DNA of 64,000 bases from Clostridia bacterium (GTDB lineage: Bacteria; Bacillota; Clostridia; Christensenellales; Borkfalkiaceae): positions 85,008 through 149,007 of the forward strand of contig JAGAOR010000015.1 in assembly GCA_017623605.1 (NCBI GenBank). The letters are read 5' to 3'. The notes beneath the pieces were generated by a model. The model ran no database searches, had not been told where the DNA came from, and saw nothing but the letters and a program-made list of their open reading frames with translations. This document shows, piece after piece, positions 32,435-44,177 of the stretch (positions are counted from its first letter, which is position 1; each line of letters opens with the position of its first letter). Made by a program: the position numbers and the translations under genes.

Positions 32435-32471
32435 CGGTAATGCGGGCAATACGGGCAATACGGGCAATGCG
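32435..32471 (+). repeat. Four-unit 9-bp tandem repeat
   Basis: Units CGGTAATG, CGGGCAATA, CGGGCAATA, CGGGCAATG lie in the non-coding gap before clpB. No other function is visible in this gap except the clpB control region. Confidence 0.75.
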
Positions 32472-32605
32472 GAACGGAAGAATGGGCGCGTATCGTTTGC
32501 CCTTTGAATTATTCTTTCTCAACTTTTCGTAAAAAAACGTTTAAAAAGGAAAACGGGCGGTTAAAAATATAATGAAAAGAAAAAACGTATAAGGAGAGGA
32601 AGACT

Positions 32606-34738
32606 ATGGAAAACGCTTATGAAAATTTAACCAAATTTGGCACGGATCTCGTGGAAAAAGCGCGCGCGCAGAAGATTGATCCGGTGATCGGTCGGGACGA
32701 AGAAATACGAAACGTCGTGCGGATTTTATCGAGAAAAACCAAGAACAATCCCGTTTTGATCGGGGAAGCGGGCGTGGGGAAAACGGCGATCGCGGAGGGG
32801 CTTGCGATCCGTATTATGCGGGGCGACGTGCCCGATTCCTTAAAAGAGAGAAAGGTATTTTCGCTCGATATAGGCGCGCTTATTGCGGGCGCAAAATTTC
32901 GCGGCGAATTTGAAGAACGATTGAAAGCGGTGCTTGCGGAAGTCAAGCAGAGTGAAGGTAGTGTAATTCTGTTTATCGACGAGCTGCACACGATCGTGGG
33001 TGCGGGGAAAGCGGACGGCGCAATGGACGCGGGCAATTTGTTAAAACCTATGCTTGCGCGGGGCGAGCTGCATTGTATCGGCGCGACTACGCTCGATGAA
33101 TACCGTAAATACATTGAAAAAGATCCTGCCCTCGAACGGCGGTTTCAACCCGTACTTGTAACCGAGCCGACGGTTGAGGACACCATTTCCATTTTACGTG
33201 GTTTAAAGGAACGCTATGAAGTGTATCACGGGGTGAAGATACAAGACAACGCGTTGATTGCGGCGGCAACGCTTTCCAATCGGTATATATCCGATCGGTT
33301 TTTGCCCGATAAGGCGATTGATCTTGTTGACGAGGCGTGCGCGCTCATCAAAACGGAAATGCAGTCTATGCCCTCGGAAATGGACGAGATTGCGCGGAAG
33401 ATTATGCAGTTAGAAATCGAAGAAAACGCCTTAAAAAAGGAAACGGATACGCTTTCGAAATCGCATTTGGAGGAGATAAAAAAGGAATTGCAAGCGCTTC
33501 GCGAGCAATACGAGCGAATGAAGAAGCAATGGGAAGAGGAGAAAAATTCGATCGGCAGAGTGCAAAAGCTTCGTGAGGAGCTTGAACAGGCGCACGCGCG
33601 CCTTGAAAAGGCACAGCGCGAATACGATTTAGAAACGGCTTCCAAACTTCAATACGGCAAAATTCCCGAGCTGAAAAAACAGCTTGAAGAAAGCGAAAGC
33701 AAGGGAGCAGGTATGCGTGTAACGGAAAATTCGTTGCTTCGCGATCACGTGAGCGACGAGGAGATTTCCCGCATCGTTGCGCGGTGGACGGGGATTCCCG
33801 TTTCCAAGCTTTTGGAGGGGGAGCGGGAAAAGCTTTTGCGGTTAGATGAAACCCTGCACGAGCGTGTGATCGGGCAGGACGAAGCGGTAACGGCGGTGGC
33901 GAACGCAATCTTGCGCTCGCGCGCGGGGATTGCCGATCCCACCCGTCCAATCGGCTCGTTTCTGTTTCTCGGTCCTACGGGCGTAGGGAAAACGGAGCTT
34001 GCGAAAACGCTTGCCGCCGCGCTCTTTGACGACGAGAAAAATATAGTTCGTATTGATATGAGCGAATATATGGAAAAATATTCCGTGTCGCGGCTGATCG
34101 GCGCGCCTCCGGGCTACGTGGGCTACGACGAGGGCGGGCAGCTTACCGAAGCGGTACGCCGCAAGCCGTATAGCGTGGTGCTGTTCGACGAGATCGAAAA
34201 GGCGCACCCCGACGTATTTAACGTACTTTTACAAGTCCTCGACGACGGGCGCATCACCGACGGACAGGGCAGGACGGTAGATTTCAAAAACACGGTCGTT
34301 ATTCTTACCTCCAACCTTGGCGGGGCGACGATTTTAGAGGGCACGGATTACGCGGGCGAATTGTCGGATTCGGCAAGGGAAGAAGTGGAAACGCTGTTAA
34401 AAGCCTCGTTCCGCCCCGAATTTTTAAACCGTTTAGACGAGAAAGTATTTTTCAAACCGCTTGAAAAATCGGAAATCGGGAAGATCGTGCGTTTGCTTGC
34501 CACCGAGCTTGCCAACCGTTTGTCGGAGAAGCAGCTCACGCTCGTGATCACTGATAAAGCGGTGGAAGCGATCGTGGAAAAGGGCTATGATCCCGTGTAT
34601 GGGGCAAGACCTTTGAAGCGGTATATGCAACACACGCTTGAAACGAGGCTGGCGAAGAGTATTCTTGCGGGCGGGTACGTGGCGGGGGATACGATTACTG
34701 TCGATTACGATGCCGATTTTACGATCAAGAAAAATTAA
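32606..34738 (+). CDS. clpB: ClpB-type disaggregase lacking the N-domain
   Basis: A 710-aa AAA+ protein with two ATPase domains. Walker A motifs are GEAGVGKT (near residue 53) and GPTGVGKT (near 455). A long coiled-coil middle domain lies between them (about 290-395), with the ClpB-specific [23 protein letters not shown] segment in pieces. ClpC lacks such a long middle domain. The usual 140-residue N-terminal substrate domain is absent: the protein begins at the linker before the first AAA+ module. No IGF/IGL ClpP-binding loop is expected in ClpB. No CIRCE or CtsR operator was found upstream. It is monocistronic, with AAGGAGAGG. Confidence 0.9.
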   Translation: MENAYENLTKFGTDLVEKARAQKIDPVIGRDEEIRNVVRILSRKTKNNPVLIGEAGVGKTAIAEGLAIRIMRGDVPDSLKERKVFSLDIGALIAGAKFRGEFEERLKAVLAEVKQSEGSVILFIDELHTIVGAGKADGAMDAGNLLKPMLARGELHCIGATTLDEYRKYIEKDPALERRFQPVLVTEPTVEDTISILRGLKERYEVYHGVKIQDNALIAAATLSNRYISDRFLPDKAIDLVDEACALIKTEMQSMPSEMDEIARKIMQLEIEENALKKETDTLSKSHLEEIKKELQALREQYERMKKQWEEEKNSIGRVQKLREELEQAHARLEKAQREYDLETASKLQYGKIPELKKQLEESESKGAGMRVTENSLLRDHVSDEEISRIVARWTGIPVSKLLEGEREKLLRLDETLHERVIGQDEAVTAVANAILRSRAGIADPTRPIGSFLFLGPTGVGKTELAKTLAAALFDDEKNIVRIDMSEYMEKYSVSRLIGAPPGYVGYDEGGQLTEAVRRKPYSVVLFDEIEKAHPDVFNVLLQVLDDGRITDGQGRTVDFKNTVVILTSNLGGATILEGTDYAGELSDSAREEVETLLKASFRPEFLNRLDEKVFFKPLEKSEIGKIVRLLATELANRLSEKQLTLVITDKAVEAIVEKGYDPVYGARPLKRYMQHTLETRLAKSILAGGYVAGDTITVDYDADFTIKKN

Positions 34739-34747
34739 ACGTAAGGT

Positions 34748-34782
34748 TCGCCCTTGGTAAAAAACGCCGAGGGCGATTTTCT
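34748..34782 (+). terminator. Terminator of clpB overlapping the next promoter
   Basis: Ten-pair stem TCGCCCTTGG / CCGAGGGCGA followed by TTTTCTTT. The T-tract runs into TTTACA (34782-34787). Confidence 0.85.
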
Positions 34783-34810
34783 TTACATTCTTAAAGGTTT
34801 ATGTTATAAT
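34782..34810 (+). promoter_or_regulatory. Sigma-A promoter of the SbcD-like gene
   Basis: TTTACA (34782-34787), a 17-bp spacer and TATAAT (34805-34810). Confidence 0.75.
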
Positions 34811-34831
34811 AGAGCGAGAAAGGAGAAATTT

Positions 34832-35890
34832 ATGAAGATCATACACACGGGGGACGTGCATATCGGTTCGGCTTTGAGCGCGTTGCCGCCCGAAAAGGCG
34901 GCGATCAGAAAACGGGAAATTTTCGAGGGCTTCGTCGCGCTCACCCGTTACGCAAAGGATAACGGCGTGGCGGCGGTGCTAATCGCGGGGGACTTATTCG
35001 ACGAAAACGGCGTTGCGCCCCATTGGAAAAAGGAAACGCTTGCTTGCATTGCGGCAGCGAGCCCCGTTCGCTTTTTCTACGTATCGGGCAATCACGATAA
35101 CGGGTTAGAATTTATCCCACCGCTCCCTGAAAACCTGTTCACGTTTTCTCAAAACCACGGCTGGTATACTTACGATTTAGGCGAGGGGATCACCCTTACG
35201 GGCGCAGATTCGCGCAATTTTCCGCAAGCGTTTTCTACGCCCCTGCGCTTGCCTGAAAATAAATTTAATATCGTAATGCTGCACGGAGGCGAGGAGCTTC
35301 CCTTTTCCAAGCTGCAAAACGGGAATATTGATTATCTCGCGCTCGGGCATATTCATAAACCTATGCCCAAAGCGGAAAAGCTGGATTTTCGTGGCGTTTA
35401 CCGCTATCCCGGTTGTCCCGAGGGGCGGGGTTTCGACGAGGTGGGCGCGCGCGGCTTCTTTTTGTTGGAAATTCGTGGCGGCAGGTTGACGAATGAAAAA
35501 TTTTTATCTCTCGCCAAACGCACGGTGCAAGAGGTACGGGTGGATATTACCGCTTGTGAGAGCTATTTCGACGTAGAAAACCGAGCTTTCGAAGCTACCG
35601 CGCAAATCCCGACGGGGGATATGCTCAAAGTAGTTTTATGCGGCAATCCCCGCGCCGAACTCAAAAAGGACGTATCGCTCTTGCTTGCGCGGCTTTGCGA
35701 AAAATTTTTCTTTGTGAAAATAGAGGATATTACCCGCCCGTATATCAATCCTCGCGCGTTTGAAAACGATTTAACCGAACGCGGCGAGTTCGTGAGAGAG
35801 GTGGGCAGGTACGAGATGAACGAGGCTTTCCGCGCGGAAGTGTTGGAAGTTGGTTTGAAAGCGCTCGGCGGGGAGGAGATTGATTTATGA
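34832..35890 (+). CDS. SbcD/YhaO-like Mre11-family nuclease
   Basis: A 352-aa metallophosphoesterase of the Mre11 type, acting on DNA ends. The motifs GDVHIGS, AGDLFDENG, SGNHDNG, MLHGGEE and LGHIHKP are all present, so the dinuclear metal site is intact. The next gene overlaps by four bases and encodes an SMC-like ATPase, so they should form a nuclease-ATPase pair. The length and partner fit the Firmicutes YhaO-YhaN pair better than classical SbcCD. AAAGGAG precedes the ATG at 34832. Confidence 0.88.
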   Translation: MKIIHTGDVHIGSALSALPPEKAAIRKREIFEGFVALTRYAKDNGVAAVLIAGDLFDENGVAPHWKKETLACIAAASPVRFFYVSGNHDNGLEFIPPLPENLFTFSQNHGWYTYDLGEGITLTGADSRNFPQAFSTPLRLPENKFNIVMLHGGEELPFSKLQNGNIDYLALGHIHKPMPKAEKLDFRGVYRYPGCPEGRGFDEVGARGFFLLEIRGGRLTNEKFLSLAKRTVQEVRVDITACESYFDVENRAFEATAQIPTGDMLKVVLCGNPRAELKKDVSLLLARLCEKFFFVKIEDITRPYINPRAFENDLTERGEFVREVGRYEMNEAFRAEVLEVGLKALGGEEIDL

Positions 35891-37344
35891 GGTTTATTTC
35901 TTGCTTCGTTTCAGGCTTTGGCAAGCTTTGTAACCAAGCGTTCGATTTGAATAAAGATATAATAGAAATCAAAGCGAAAAACGGTAGCGGGAAAACGACG
36001 CTCGCGGCGTTTTTGGAGAGTATGCTGTTCGGCTTGGAGGGTAGCCGAAGTAAATCGGTAGAGGACAACGCGCGCTTAAAATACGAGCCTTGGCAGGGTG
36101 GGGCGTTCGGTGGTTCGCTCACCTTTTTTCACGCGGGGAAAACGTATCGGTTAGAGCGCAAATTCGGCAAAACGCCGAGCGCGGATAGCGTAAGGCTCTA
36201 CGATAAAAATAACGCACCTTGCTACGACTTCGGGGAAAATATTTCTCGCCTTGGAGAATTGCTTTTGGGTGTTAATCGCGAAACGTATCGTAAAAGCGCG
36301 TATATACCGCAAGGCGGGGTGGAAAGCGAGGGATTTCCCGAGGATACCAAAACGAGACTAATTGCGTTACTTTCAACAAATTCTGAAAAGGAAGCGGGCG
36401 CAGGCGGGGCGATCAAACGACTGGAAGATGCAGAGAAAAAGCTTCGCGCCAAACGCGCGCCCGCCAAGGGTAAACTCGACGAAATCGAAGGGGAATTAGA
36501 AAGGCTTAATCGCGCCAAAGCGGAATGTGAAAGGGCTGCGGGAGAGGCACGCGAGGAAAAATCCCACGTGCGCGTTTTGCAAGCAAAGCTTGCGGAAATA
36601 AAAGGGGAAAAGGACACGTCCAAAAAGAAAAAGCGTAGAGGCGTGTTTCTCGTAATCTTCCTTGCTTTGTTTGCGCTCGGGGTACTGTCGCTTAGTAAGC
36701 TTCCCGCGCTTGCCCTACCGATTTTCGCGCTTGGCGTCGGCTTCTTTACGGCGTTTGTGGTGGGAAAAAAGCAACGATCCGATCACGAAACGGATAAAGA
36801 GCGGCTGATTGCGGAGCTTGCCCGCCGCGAAATGCAGCTGGAAAATTTAGAGGGGCAGGCTTGCGCGTTTGCCGATTATCAAGCGGAAGAGGAGCGACTG
36901 ACGCAAGAAAAAGCGCGGCTTGAAAAACGGCTCGCGGCAATTCAAGCGGCAAAGGAGCTACTCATTCGCGCCCGCTCGAATATGGCTTCCTGCTATCTTG
37001 CGCCCGTGGAGAAGAAATGCAAAGAATACGCGCAAATTTTAAGCGAAAGCGAGTCCGAAACGCTTCGCCTTACGGCAGAGGGTGCACCGATTATTGAGGA
37101 AAACGGTAGCTTGAAACCGCTCGCCCATTATAGTGCGGGGGCAAAAGATCTGATCGGACTTTGTACGCGGCTCGCGCTCGCGGAGGCGGCGTTTGAAAAA
37201 AGTAGTCCGCCCGTGCTAATTTTAGACGATCCGCTCGTCAATTTAGACGACGAAACGACGCGGCGCGCAAAGCGTTTGATCCGCACCCTTTCAAAAAAAT
37301 ATCAAATCGTGTATTTCACGTGCAAAACGGAGAGAAGTCTGTAA
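35887..37344 (+). CDS. YhaN-like SMC/Rad50-type ATPase with membrane hairpin
   Basis: A 485-aa ATPase. Walker A is AKNGSGKTTLAAF near the start. The ABC signature HYSAGAKDLIGL and Walker B PVLILDDPLVNLDDE lie near the C-terminus. Two coiled-coil arms flank a short hydrophobic hairpin (about residues 255-292, FLVIFLALFALGVLS then ALALPIFALGVGFF), where Rad50/SbcC would have a zinc hook. The protein is therefore probably tethered to the membrane at the tip of its coiled coil. It is shorter than SbcC (about 1000 aa) and than typical YhaN. Confidence 0.85.
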   Translation: MRFISCFVSGFGKLCNQAFDLNKDIIEIKAKNGSGKTTLAAFLESMLFGLEGSRSKSVEDNARLKYEPWQGGAFGGSLTFFHAGKTYRLERKFGKTPSADSVRLYDKNNAPCYDFGENISRLGELLLGVNRETYRKSAYIPQGGVESEGFPEDTKTRLIALLSTNSEKEAGAGGAIKRLEDAEKKLRAKRAPAKGKLDEIEGELERLNRAKAECERAAGEAREEKSHVRVLQAKLAEIKGEKDTSKKKKRRGVFLVIFLALFALGVLSLSKLPALALPIFALGVGFFTAFVVGKKQRSDHETDKERLIAELARREMQLENLEGQACAFADYQAEEERLTQEKARLEKRLAAIQAAKELLIRARSNMASCYLAPVEKKCKEYAQILSESESETLRLTAEGAPIIEENGSLKPLAHYSAGAKDLIGLCTRLALAEAAFEKSSPPVLILDDPLVNLDDETTRRAKRLIRTLSKKYQIVYFTCKTERSL

Positions 37345-37398
37345 GGGAAAATTCCGAATGAAAATTTTGTGAAACGATCAAAAAATCCCCTCAAATCA

Positions 37399-37427
37399 TT
37401 GACATTATTTTTTGAAGAAACTATAAT
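37399..37427 (+). promoter_or_regulatory. Perfect sigma-A promoter of the ABC exporter operon
   Basis: TTGACA (37399-37404), a 17-bp spacer and TATAAT (37422-37427). Confidence 0.85.
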
Positions 37428-37458
37428 AATAAGGTAATTTATTAAGGAGTATCATATA

Positions 37459-39243
37459 ATGGCAAGTACGGTAAAAACGCTGCTTAAAAGCGTAAGGCAA
37501 TATAAAAAGCCGTCGCTCGTAACGCCCGCATTTATGGTCTTGGAGGCGTTTTGCGAATGTTTAATCCCGTTTTTTATGTCGCAGATGATCAACGAAGCGG
37601 CGCTTGCAAGCGGAGATCTTATGCATATCGCCAAATACGGCGGGATTTTGTTAGTACTCGCGGCGGTATCGCTCACGAGCGGTGTTTTGGCGGGGAAGTT
37701 TGCCGCGCAGGCAAGCTGTGGCTTTGCGACGAATCTGCGGCACGACTTATTTTATAAAGTACAGAAATTCTCGTTTGCGAACGTGGATAAATTTTCCACG
37801 TCCTCGCTCGTAACGAGGCTAACGACGGACGTAACGAACGTACAACAATCCTATCAAATGTGTTTGCGAATCGTCATTCGCGTACCCCTTCAATTTCTGT
37901 TCGCGATCATTATGAGCTTTACGATCAACGCACGGCTTGCGTGGGTATTCGTAGTGATTGTGCCCGCACTTGCAATTTTCCTCGTTTCGATTATGCGAAT
38001 CGTTATGCCGTTCTTCCGCCGTATATTCAAAAAATACGACGCCTTGAATAATTCCGTGCAAGAAAACGTAGGGGGGATTCGCGTAGTCAAATCGTTCGTG
38101 CGAGAAAAATACGAAACGGAAAAATTCGAAAAGGCGGCGGGGGAAGTGAGAAACGACTTCACAAAAGCGGAAAAGATTCTCGCGCTCAACAACCCTGTGA
38201 TGACGTTTTTTATCAATTTCGCGGCGGTGCTTATCTCCTATCTCGGCGCGAAAGCGATTATTGATTCAGGCACACTTTCAGGTGATTTCGTACCGACCGA
38301 GCTTTCTGCATTGATTACTTACGGAATACAAGTTCTTTCCGCGTGTATGATGTTCTCTATGGTATTCGTTATGCTCACGATGTCATTCGAATCTATGCGC
38401 CGTATTGCGGAGGTTTTGCAGCAGGAATCGGATTTGCAAAGCCCCGAAACGGCGGTGAAAGAAGTCAAGGACGGCGCGGTGCGCTTTGAAAACGTCAGCT
38501 TTAAATACGCCTCAACGGCAGATAAATACGCGCTTTCGGATATTGATTTGGATATAAAATCGGGCGAAACGGTAGGCATTTTAGGTGGCACGGGCTCGTC
38601 GAAAACTACGCTTATTCAAATGATCCCCCGCCTGTACGACGCGACGGAGGGAACGGTATACGTCGGTGGCGTGAACGTCAAGGACTACGATTTAGAAGTG
38701 CTTCGAAAGGAAGTTGCGGTAGTGCTGCAAAAGAACGTTTTGTTTTCGGGAACGATCAAGGAAAATCTGCGTTGGGGGGACGAAACGGCGACGGACGAAG
38801 AGATCGAGCGCGTTTGTAAGCTTGCCCAAGCAGATGAATTTATCCGTTCTTTCCCTAACGGTTACGATACGTATATCGAGCAGGGTGGCACGAACGTATC
38901 GGGCGGGCAGAAGCAACGCCTTTGTATCGCTCGCGCGTTGCTTCGCAAACCGAAAGTACTCGTATTAGACGATTCGACGTCGGCAGTCGATACGAAAACG
39001 GACGCGTTGATCCGTCGCGCGTTCGCGGAGGAAATCCCCAACACGACGAAGATTATTATTGCCCAGCGCGTAGCTTCGGTGGAGCACGCGGATAAGATCG
39101 TGGTGCTCGACGGCGGTAAGATTATCGCGTGCGGAAACCACGAAGAGCTTATAAAATCGAGTGAAATTTATCGCGAGATCTATCAGGCGCAAACGAAAGG
39201 CAAAACGGAAGATGACGAAAAGCAAGGGGGTGAAGCGGTATGA
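37459..39243 (+). CDS. ABC exporter half-transporter with degenerate ATP site
   Basis: A 594-aa protein with a six-helix membrane domain and a C-terminal ATPase. The Walker A loop is GGTGSSKTT, with serine in place of the usual glycine. Walker B ends in LDDSTSAVD, so aspartate replaces the catalytic glutamate. The signature VSGGQKQRL is normal. This is the pattern of the degenerate subunit of heterodimeric exporters such as LmrCD and BmrCD. The partner gene overlaps by four bases. Lipids, peptides or drugs are possible cargo. Confidence 0.9.
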   Translation: MASTVKTLLKSVRQYKKPSLVTPAFMVLEAFCECLIPFFMSQMINEAALASGDLMHIAKYGGILLVLAAVSLTSGVLAGKFAAQASCGFATNLRHDLFYKVQKFSFANVDKFSTSSLVTRLTTDVTNVQQSYQMCLRIVIRVPLQFLFAIIMSFTINARLAWVFVVIVPALAIFLVSIMRIVMPFFRRIFKKYDALNNSVQENVGGIRVVKSFVREKYETEKFEKAAGEVRNDFTKAEKILALNNPVMTFFINFAAVLISYLGAKAIIDSGTLSGDFVPTELSALITYGIQVLSACMMFSMVFVMLTMSFESMRRIAEVLQQESDLQSPETAVKEVKDGAVRFENVSFKYASTADKYALSDIDLDIKSGETVGILGGTGSSKTTLIQMIPRLYDATEGTVYVGGVNVKDYDLEVLRKEVAVVLQKNVLFSGTIKENLRWGDETATDEEIERVCKLAQADEFIRSFPNGYDTYIEQGGTNVSGGQKQRLCIARALLRKPKVLVLDDSTSAVDTKTDALIRRAFAEEIPNTTKIIIAQRVASVEHADKIVVLDGGKIIACGNHEELIKSSEIYREIYQAQTKGKTEDDEKQGGEAV

Positions 39244-41231
39244 GTGAAGAAATGAAACGCGAAGAAACGGAAAGCAAACCTCGTCCCATTCGTCCTATGC
39301 GTGGCGGGAGAGGTATGCCCGTGCCCAAGGGCGCGATCAAAAAAGGCACGCTTTCGCGCCTGATTAAAACGGTGCTTGCGCATTATAAATGGCAGATGGT
39401 TGTCGTGCTCGTTTGTATTTTGATCAATTCGGCAGGAAGTCTCGTTTCGTCGGTATTTTTACAAGTTTTGATCGACGACGTAATCCCTGCTGGCGTAGAA
39501 AGTGGGTTCGATTCCGTTGCGGCAAGGCTTGGCGGTATGATTGCGGGCATGGCAGGCATGTACGTAATCATCGTAATCGCGGCGTTCTTGAATAACCGTA
39601 TTATGGCGACGGTAACGCAGGGTATGCTTTATCATTTGCGCGCGGATATGTTCAAGAAAATGCAAACGCTTCCGATCAAATATTTCGATACCCACGCTCA
39701 CGGCGAAATTATGAGCACGTACACCAACGACACGGACGCGACGAGACAACTGATCGGACATTCGCTTCCCTCACTTGTAACGAACAGTTTAACGCTCGTA
39801 CTTTCCATTTCGCTTATGCTTTGGTATAGCCTTTGGCTTTCACTCGTCGTTGCGCTTTTTACGTTCACAATGACGTTTATCATAAAAAAGATCGGTGGCG
39901 GAAGCGCGAAATATATGGTAGAACGCCAACGCTCGCTTGCCAAGGAAGAGGGCTTCGTGGAAGAAATGATGAAAGGGCAAAAGGTCGTCAAAGTCTTCAC
40001 GCACGAAGAAAAGGCGAAAGCGGATTTCGACGTACTCAACGATCAACTGTATCGCGATAGTGTAAAAGCAAACACCTACGGCAATATTTTAGGTCCGATT
40101 CTTGGAAATATCGGAAATTTCAACTACGTATTTTTAACGATTATCGGTGGTTTATTGCTTATGGCAAAGCTCCCTAATATCGGATTTAGTAGTATCTTTT
40201 TTGGGATCGGGGCGTTGGAAATCGGTATTTTGGTGGCATTTTTGAGTATGTCGAGAAACTTCACGATGACGGTCAATCAAATGTCCCAACAAATTTCTAT
40301 GATCGCTATGGGCTTGGCTGGCGCGAGCCGCGTGTTTACGCTTATGGACGAGGAAGCGGAAAAGGACGAGGGCTACGTAACGCTCGTCAACGTGAAAAAG
40401 GACGAAGCGGGCAATTTAACGGAAACGACGCAGCGCACGGGCGTTTGGGCTTGGAAGCATTATCATAAATCGGACGACACGACGACGTATACCGAGCTGA
40501 AAGGCGATATAGTTTTGGACGACGTAGACTTTGGCTACGTGCCTGAAAAGCAAGTGCTTACGGGTATTTCGCTCTATGCAAAGCCCGGTCAAAAGATCGC
40601 GTTCGTCGGGGCTACGGGCGCGGGCAAAACGACGATCACTAATCTTATCAACCGCTTCTACGACATTGCCGACGGCAAGATTCGTTACGACGGTATCAAT
40701 ATCAATAAAATTAAAAAAAGCGATCTTCGCAGATCGCTGGGGATCGTATTACAGGACGTCAATCTGTTCACGGGTACGGTTATGGACAATATCCGTTACG
40801 GTCGGTTAGACGCAACGGACGAGGAATGTATCGAGGCGGCAAAGCTCGCGAACGCAGACGGGTTTATCCGTCGTTTGCCCGAGGGGTATCAAACGATGCT
40901 GCAAAACAACGGCGCGAACCTCTCGCAAGGCCAACGCCAGCTCCTCTCGATCGCCCGCGCGGCGGTAGCAGACGCGCCCGCTATGATCTTGGACGAAGCG
41001 ACGTCGTCGATTGATACGCGCACGGAAGCGCTTGTAAACGATGGTATGGATAAACTAATGAAAGGCAGAACGACGTTCGTAATCGCGCACAGACTTTCCA
41101 CCGTTCGCAACGCCGACGCAATTATGGTGCTTGATCACGGTCGCATTATCGAGCGGGGTACGCACGAACAACTGCTTGAACAAAAGGGCACGTATTATCA
41201 GCTTTATACGGGCGCATTCGAATTAGAATAA
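39240..41231 (+). CDS. ABC exporter half-transporter, catalytic partner
   Basis: A 663-aa protein with a Pro/Arg-rich cytoplasmic start (about 40 residues), six membrane helices and a canonical ATPase. Walker A is GATGAGKTT, and Walker B MILDEATSSID keeps the catalytic glutamate. The signature is LSQGQRQLL, with Q in place of the second G. A 40-50 residue insert lies between the membrane and ATPase domains (near residues 380-420). Together with the previous gene it forms an asymmetric heterodimer. Confidence 0.9.
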   Translation: MSEEMKREETESKPRPIRPMRGGRGMPVPKGAIKKGTLSRLIKTVLAHYKWQMVVVLVCILINSAGSLVSSVFLQVLIDDVIPAGVESGFDSVAARLGGMIAGMAGMYVIIVIAAFLNNRIMATVTQGMLYHLRADMFKKMQTLPIKYFDTHAHGEIMSTYTNDTDATRQLIGHSLPSLVTNSLTLVLSISLMLWYSLWLSLVVALFTFTMTFIIKKIGGGSAKYMVERQRSLAKEEGFVEEMMKGQKVVKVFTHEEKAKADFDVLNDQLYRDSVKANTYGNILGPILGNIGNFNYVFLTIIGGLLLMAKLPNIGFSSIFFGIGALEIGILVAFLSMSRNFTMTVNQMSQQISMIAMGLAGASRVFTLMDEEAEKDEGYVTLVNVKKDEAGNLTETTQRTGVWAWKHYHKSDDTTTYTELKGDIVLDDVDFGYVPEKQVLTGISLYAKPGQKIAFVGATGAGKTTITNLINRFYDIADGKIRYDGININKIKKSDLRRSLGIVLQDVNLFTGTVMDNIRYGRLDATDEECIEAAKLANADGFIRRLPEGYQTMLQNNGANLSQGQRQLLSIARAAVADAPAMILDEATSSIDTRTEALVNDGMDKLMKGRTTFVIAHRLSTVRNADAIMVLDHGRIIERGTHEQLLEQKGTYYQLYTGAFELE

Positions 41232-41347
41232 AAAAGCGGGTGCGACCAGCGGCGAAATTTTTCGATCTTTCCCGATCGCTTCTATGTTTTTTCAATCCAA
41301 TCATTTTAATAAAAACGCCGTTCTCTAACCGAGAACGGCGCGATTTT

Positions 41348-43372
<2,025 letters not shown>

Positions 43373-43382
43373 AAATTTTCGC

Positions 43383-43416
43383 AATCCCTTGTCAAATCGC
43401 TTGACAAGGGATTTGA
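43383..43416 (+). terminator. Terminator of tgt overlapping the next promoter
   Basis: Perfect stem AATCCCTTGTCAA / TTGACAAGGGATT around ATCGC. The TTGACA at 43401-43406, inside the 3' arm, is the -35 of the next gene. Confidence 0.8.
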
Positions 43417-43429
43417 TTTATGATATCAT
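43401..43429 (+). promoter_or_regulatory. Sigma-A promoter of the ABC-2 type operon
   Basis: TTGACA (43401-43406), a 17-bp spacer and TATCAT (43424-43429). Confidence 0.7.
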
Positions 43430-43463
43430 TTTAATATCAAAACAATAGCAACGGAGAGAAATT

Positions 43464-44174
43464 ATGTTAAAGATCGAGCATTTGACGAAAGTATACGGTG
43501 AGAAAAAGGCGGTAGACGATATAAGCCTGCACATTCAAAAGGGAGAAATCTACGGCTTTATCGGACACAACGGCGCGGGGAAAACGACGACCTTAAAAGC
43601 CTGTTGCGGGCTTTTAGGGTTTGAAAAGGGGGAAATTTATATCGACGGCGTTTCGGTGAAAGAGAACCCGCTCGCGTGTAAAGCAAAGCTTGCGTATATT
43701 CCCGACAATCCCGATTTATACGCGTTTATGACGGGCGTGCAATATCTAAATTTCGTTGGCGACGTTTATAAAGTGGAAGCAAGCGTTCGGCAGGAAAAAA
43801 TTCATCGTCACGCCGATTTATTCGAGCTGACGGAAAGCCTTGCAATGCCGATCGGGGCGTATTCGCACGGTATGAAGCAAAAACTTGCGTTAATTTCCGC
43901 GCTTATGCACGAGCCCAAGCTTATGATCATGGACGAACCGTTCGTAGGGCTCGATCCCAAGGCGGCGCACACGGTCAAACAAATTATGCGAGAGCTTTGC
44001 GATCAAGGCTCTGCGATTTTCTTTTCCACGCACGTTTTGGAAGTGGCGGAAAAGCTTTGCGATAAGGTGGCGATCATCAAGGACGGCAAACTGATTGCTT
44101 CGGGGACGATGGAAGAAGTGACGGGGGACACGAGCTTGGAAGACGTGTTCTTGTCCATGGCGGAGGAGAGATAA
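43464..44174 (+). CDS. ABC transporter ATP-binding protein
   Basis: A 236-aa ATPase with Walker A GHNGAGKTTTLK, signature YSHGMKQKLALISAL and Walker B LMIMDEPFVGLDP. The short size and EcsA/CcmA-like sequence fit exporters with separate membrane subunits. The permease gene begins three bases after its stop. Cargo is unknown. Confidence 0.92.
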   Translation: MLKIEHLTKVYGEKKAVDDISLHIQKGEIYGFIGHNGAGKTTTLKACCGLLGFEKGEIYIDGVSVKENPLACKAKLAYIPDNPDLYAFMTGVQYLNFVGDVYKVEASVRQEKIHRHADLFELTESLAMPIGAYSHGMKQKLALISALMHEPKLMIMDEPFVGLDPKAAHTVKQIMRELCDQGSAIFFSTHVLEVAEKLCDKVAIIKDGKLIASGTMEEVTGDTSLEDVFLSMAEER

Positions 44175-44177
44175 ATT

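Noticed and set aside
32362-32605. CIRCE or CtsR operator before clpB
   Set aside because: No TTAGCACTC-type inverted repeat and no GGTCAAA heptads were found.
34832-37344. A new defence system in the nuclease/ATPase pair
   Set aside because: The pair fits the common Firmicutes YhaO/YhaN or SbcCD-like arrangement; no other defence genes or mobile markers are nearby.
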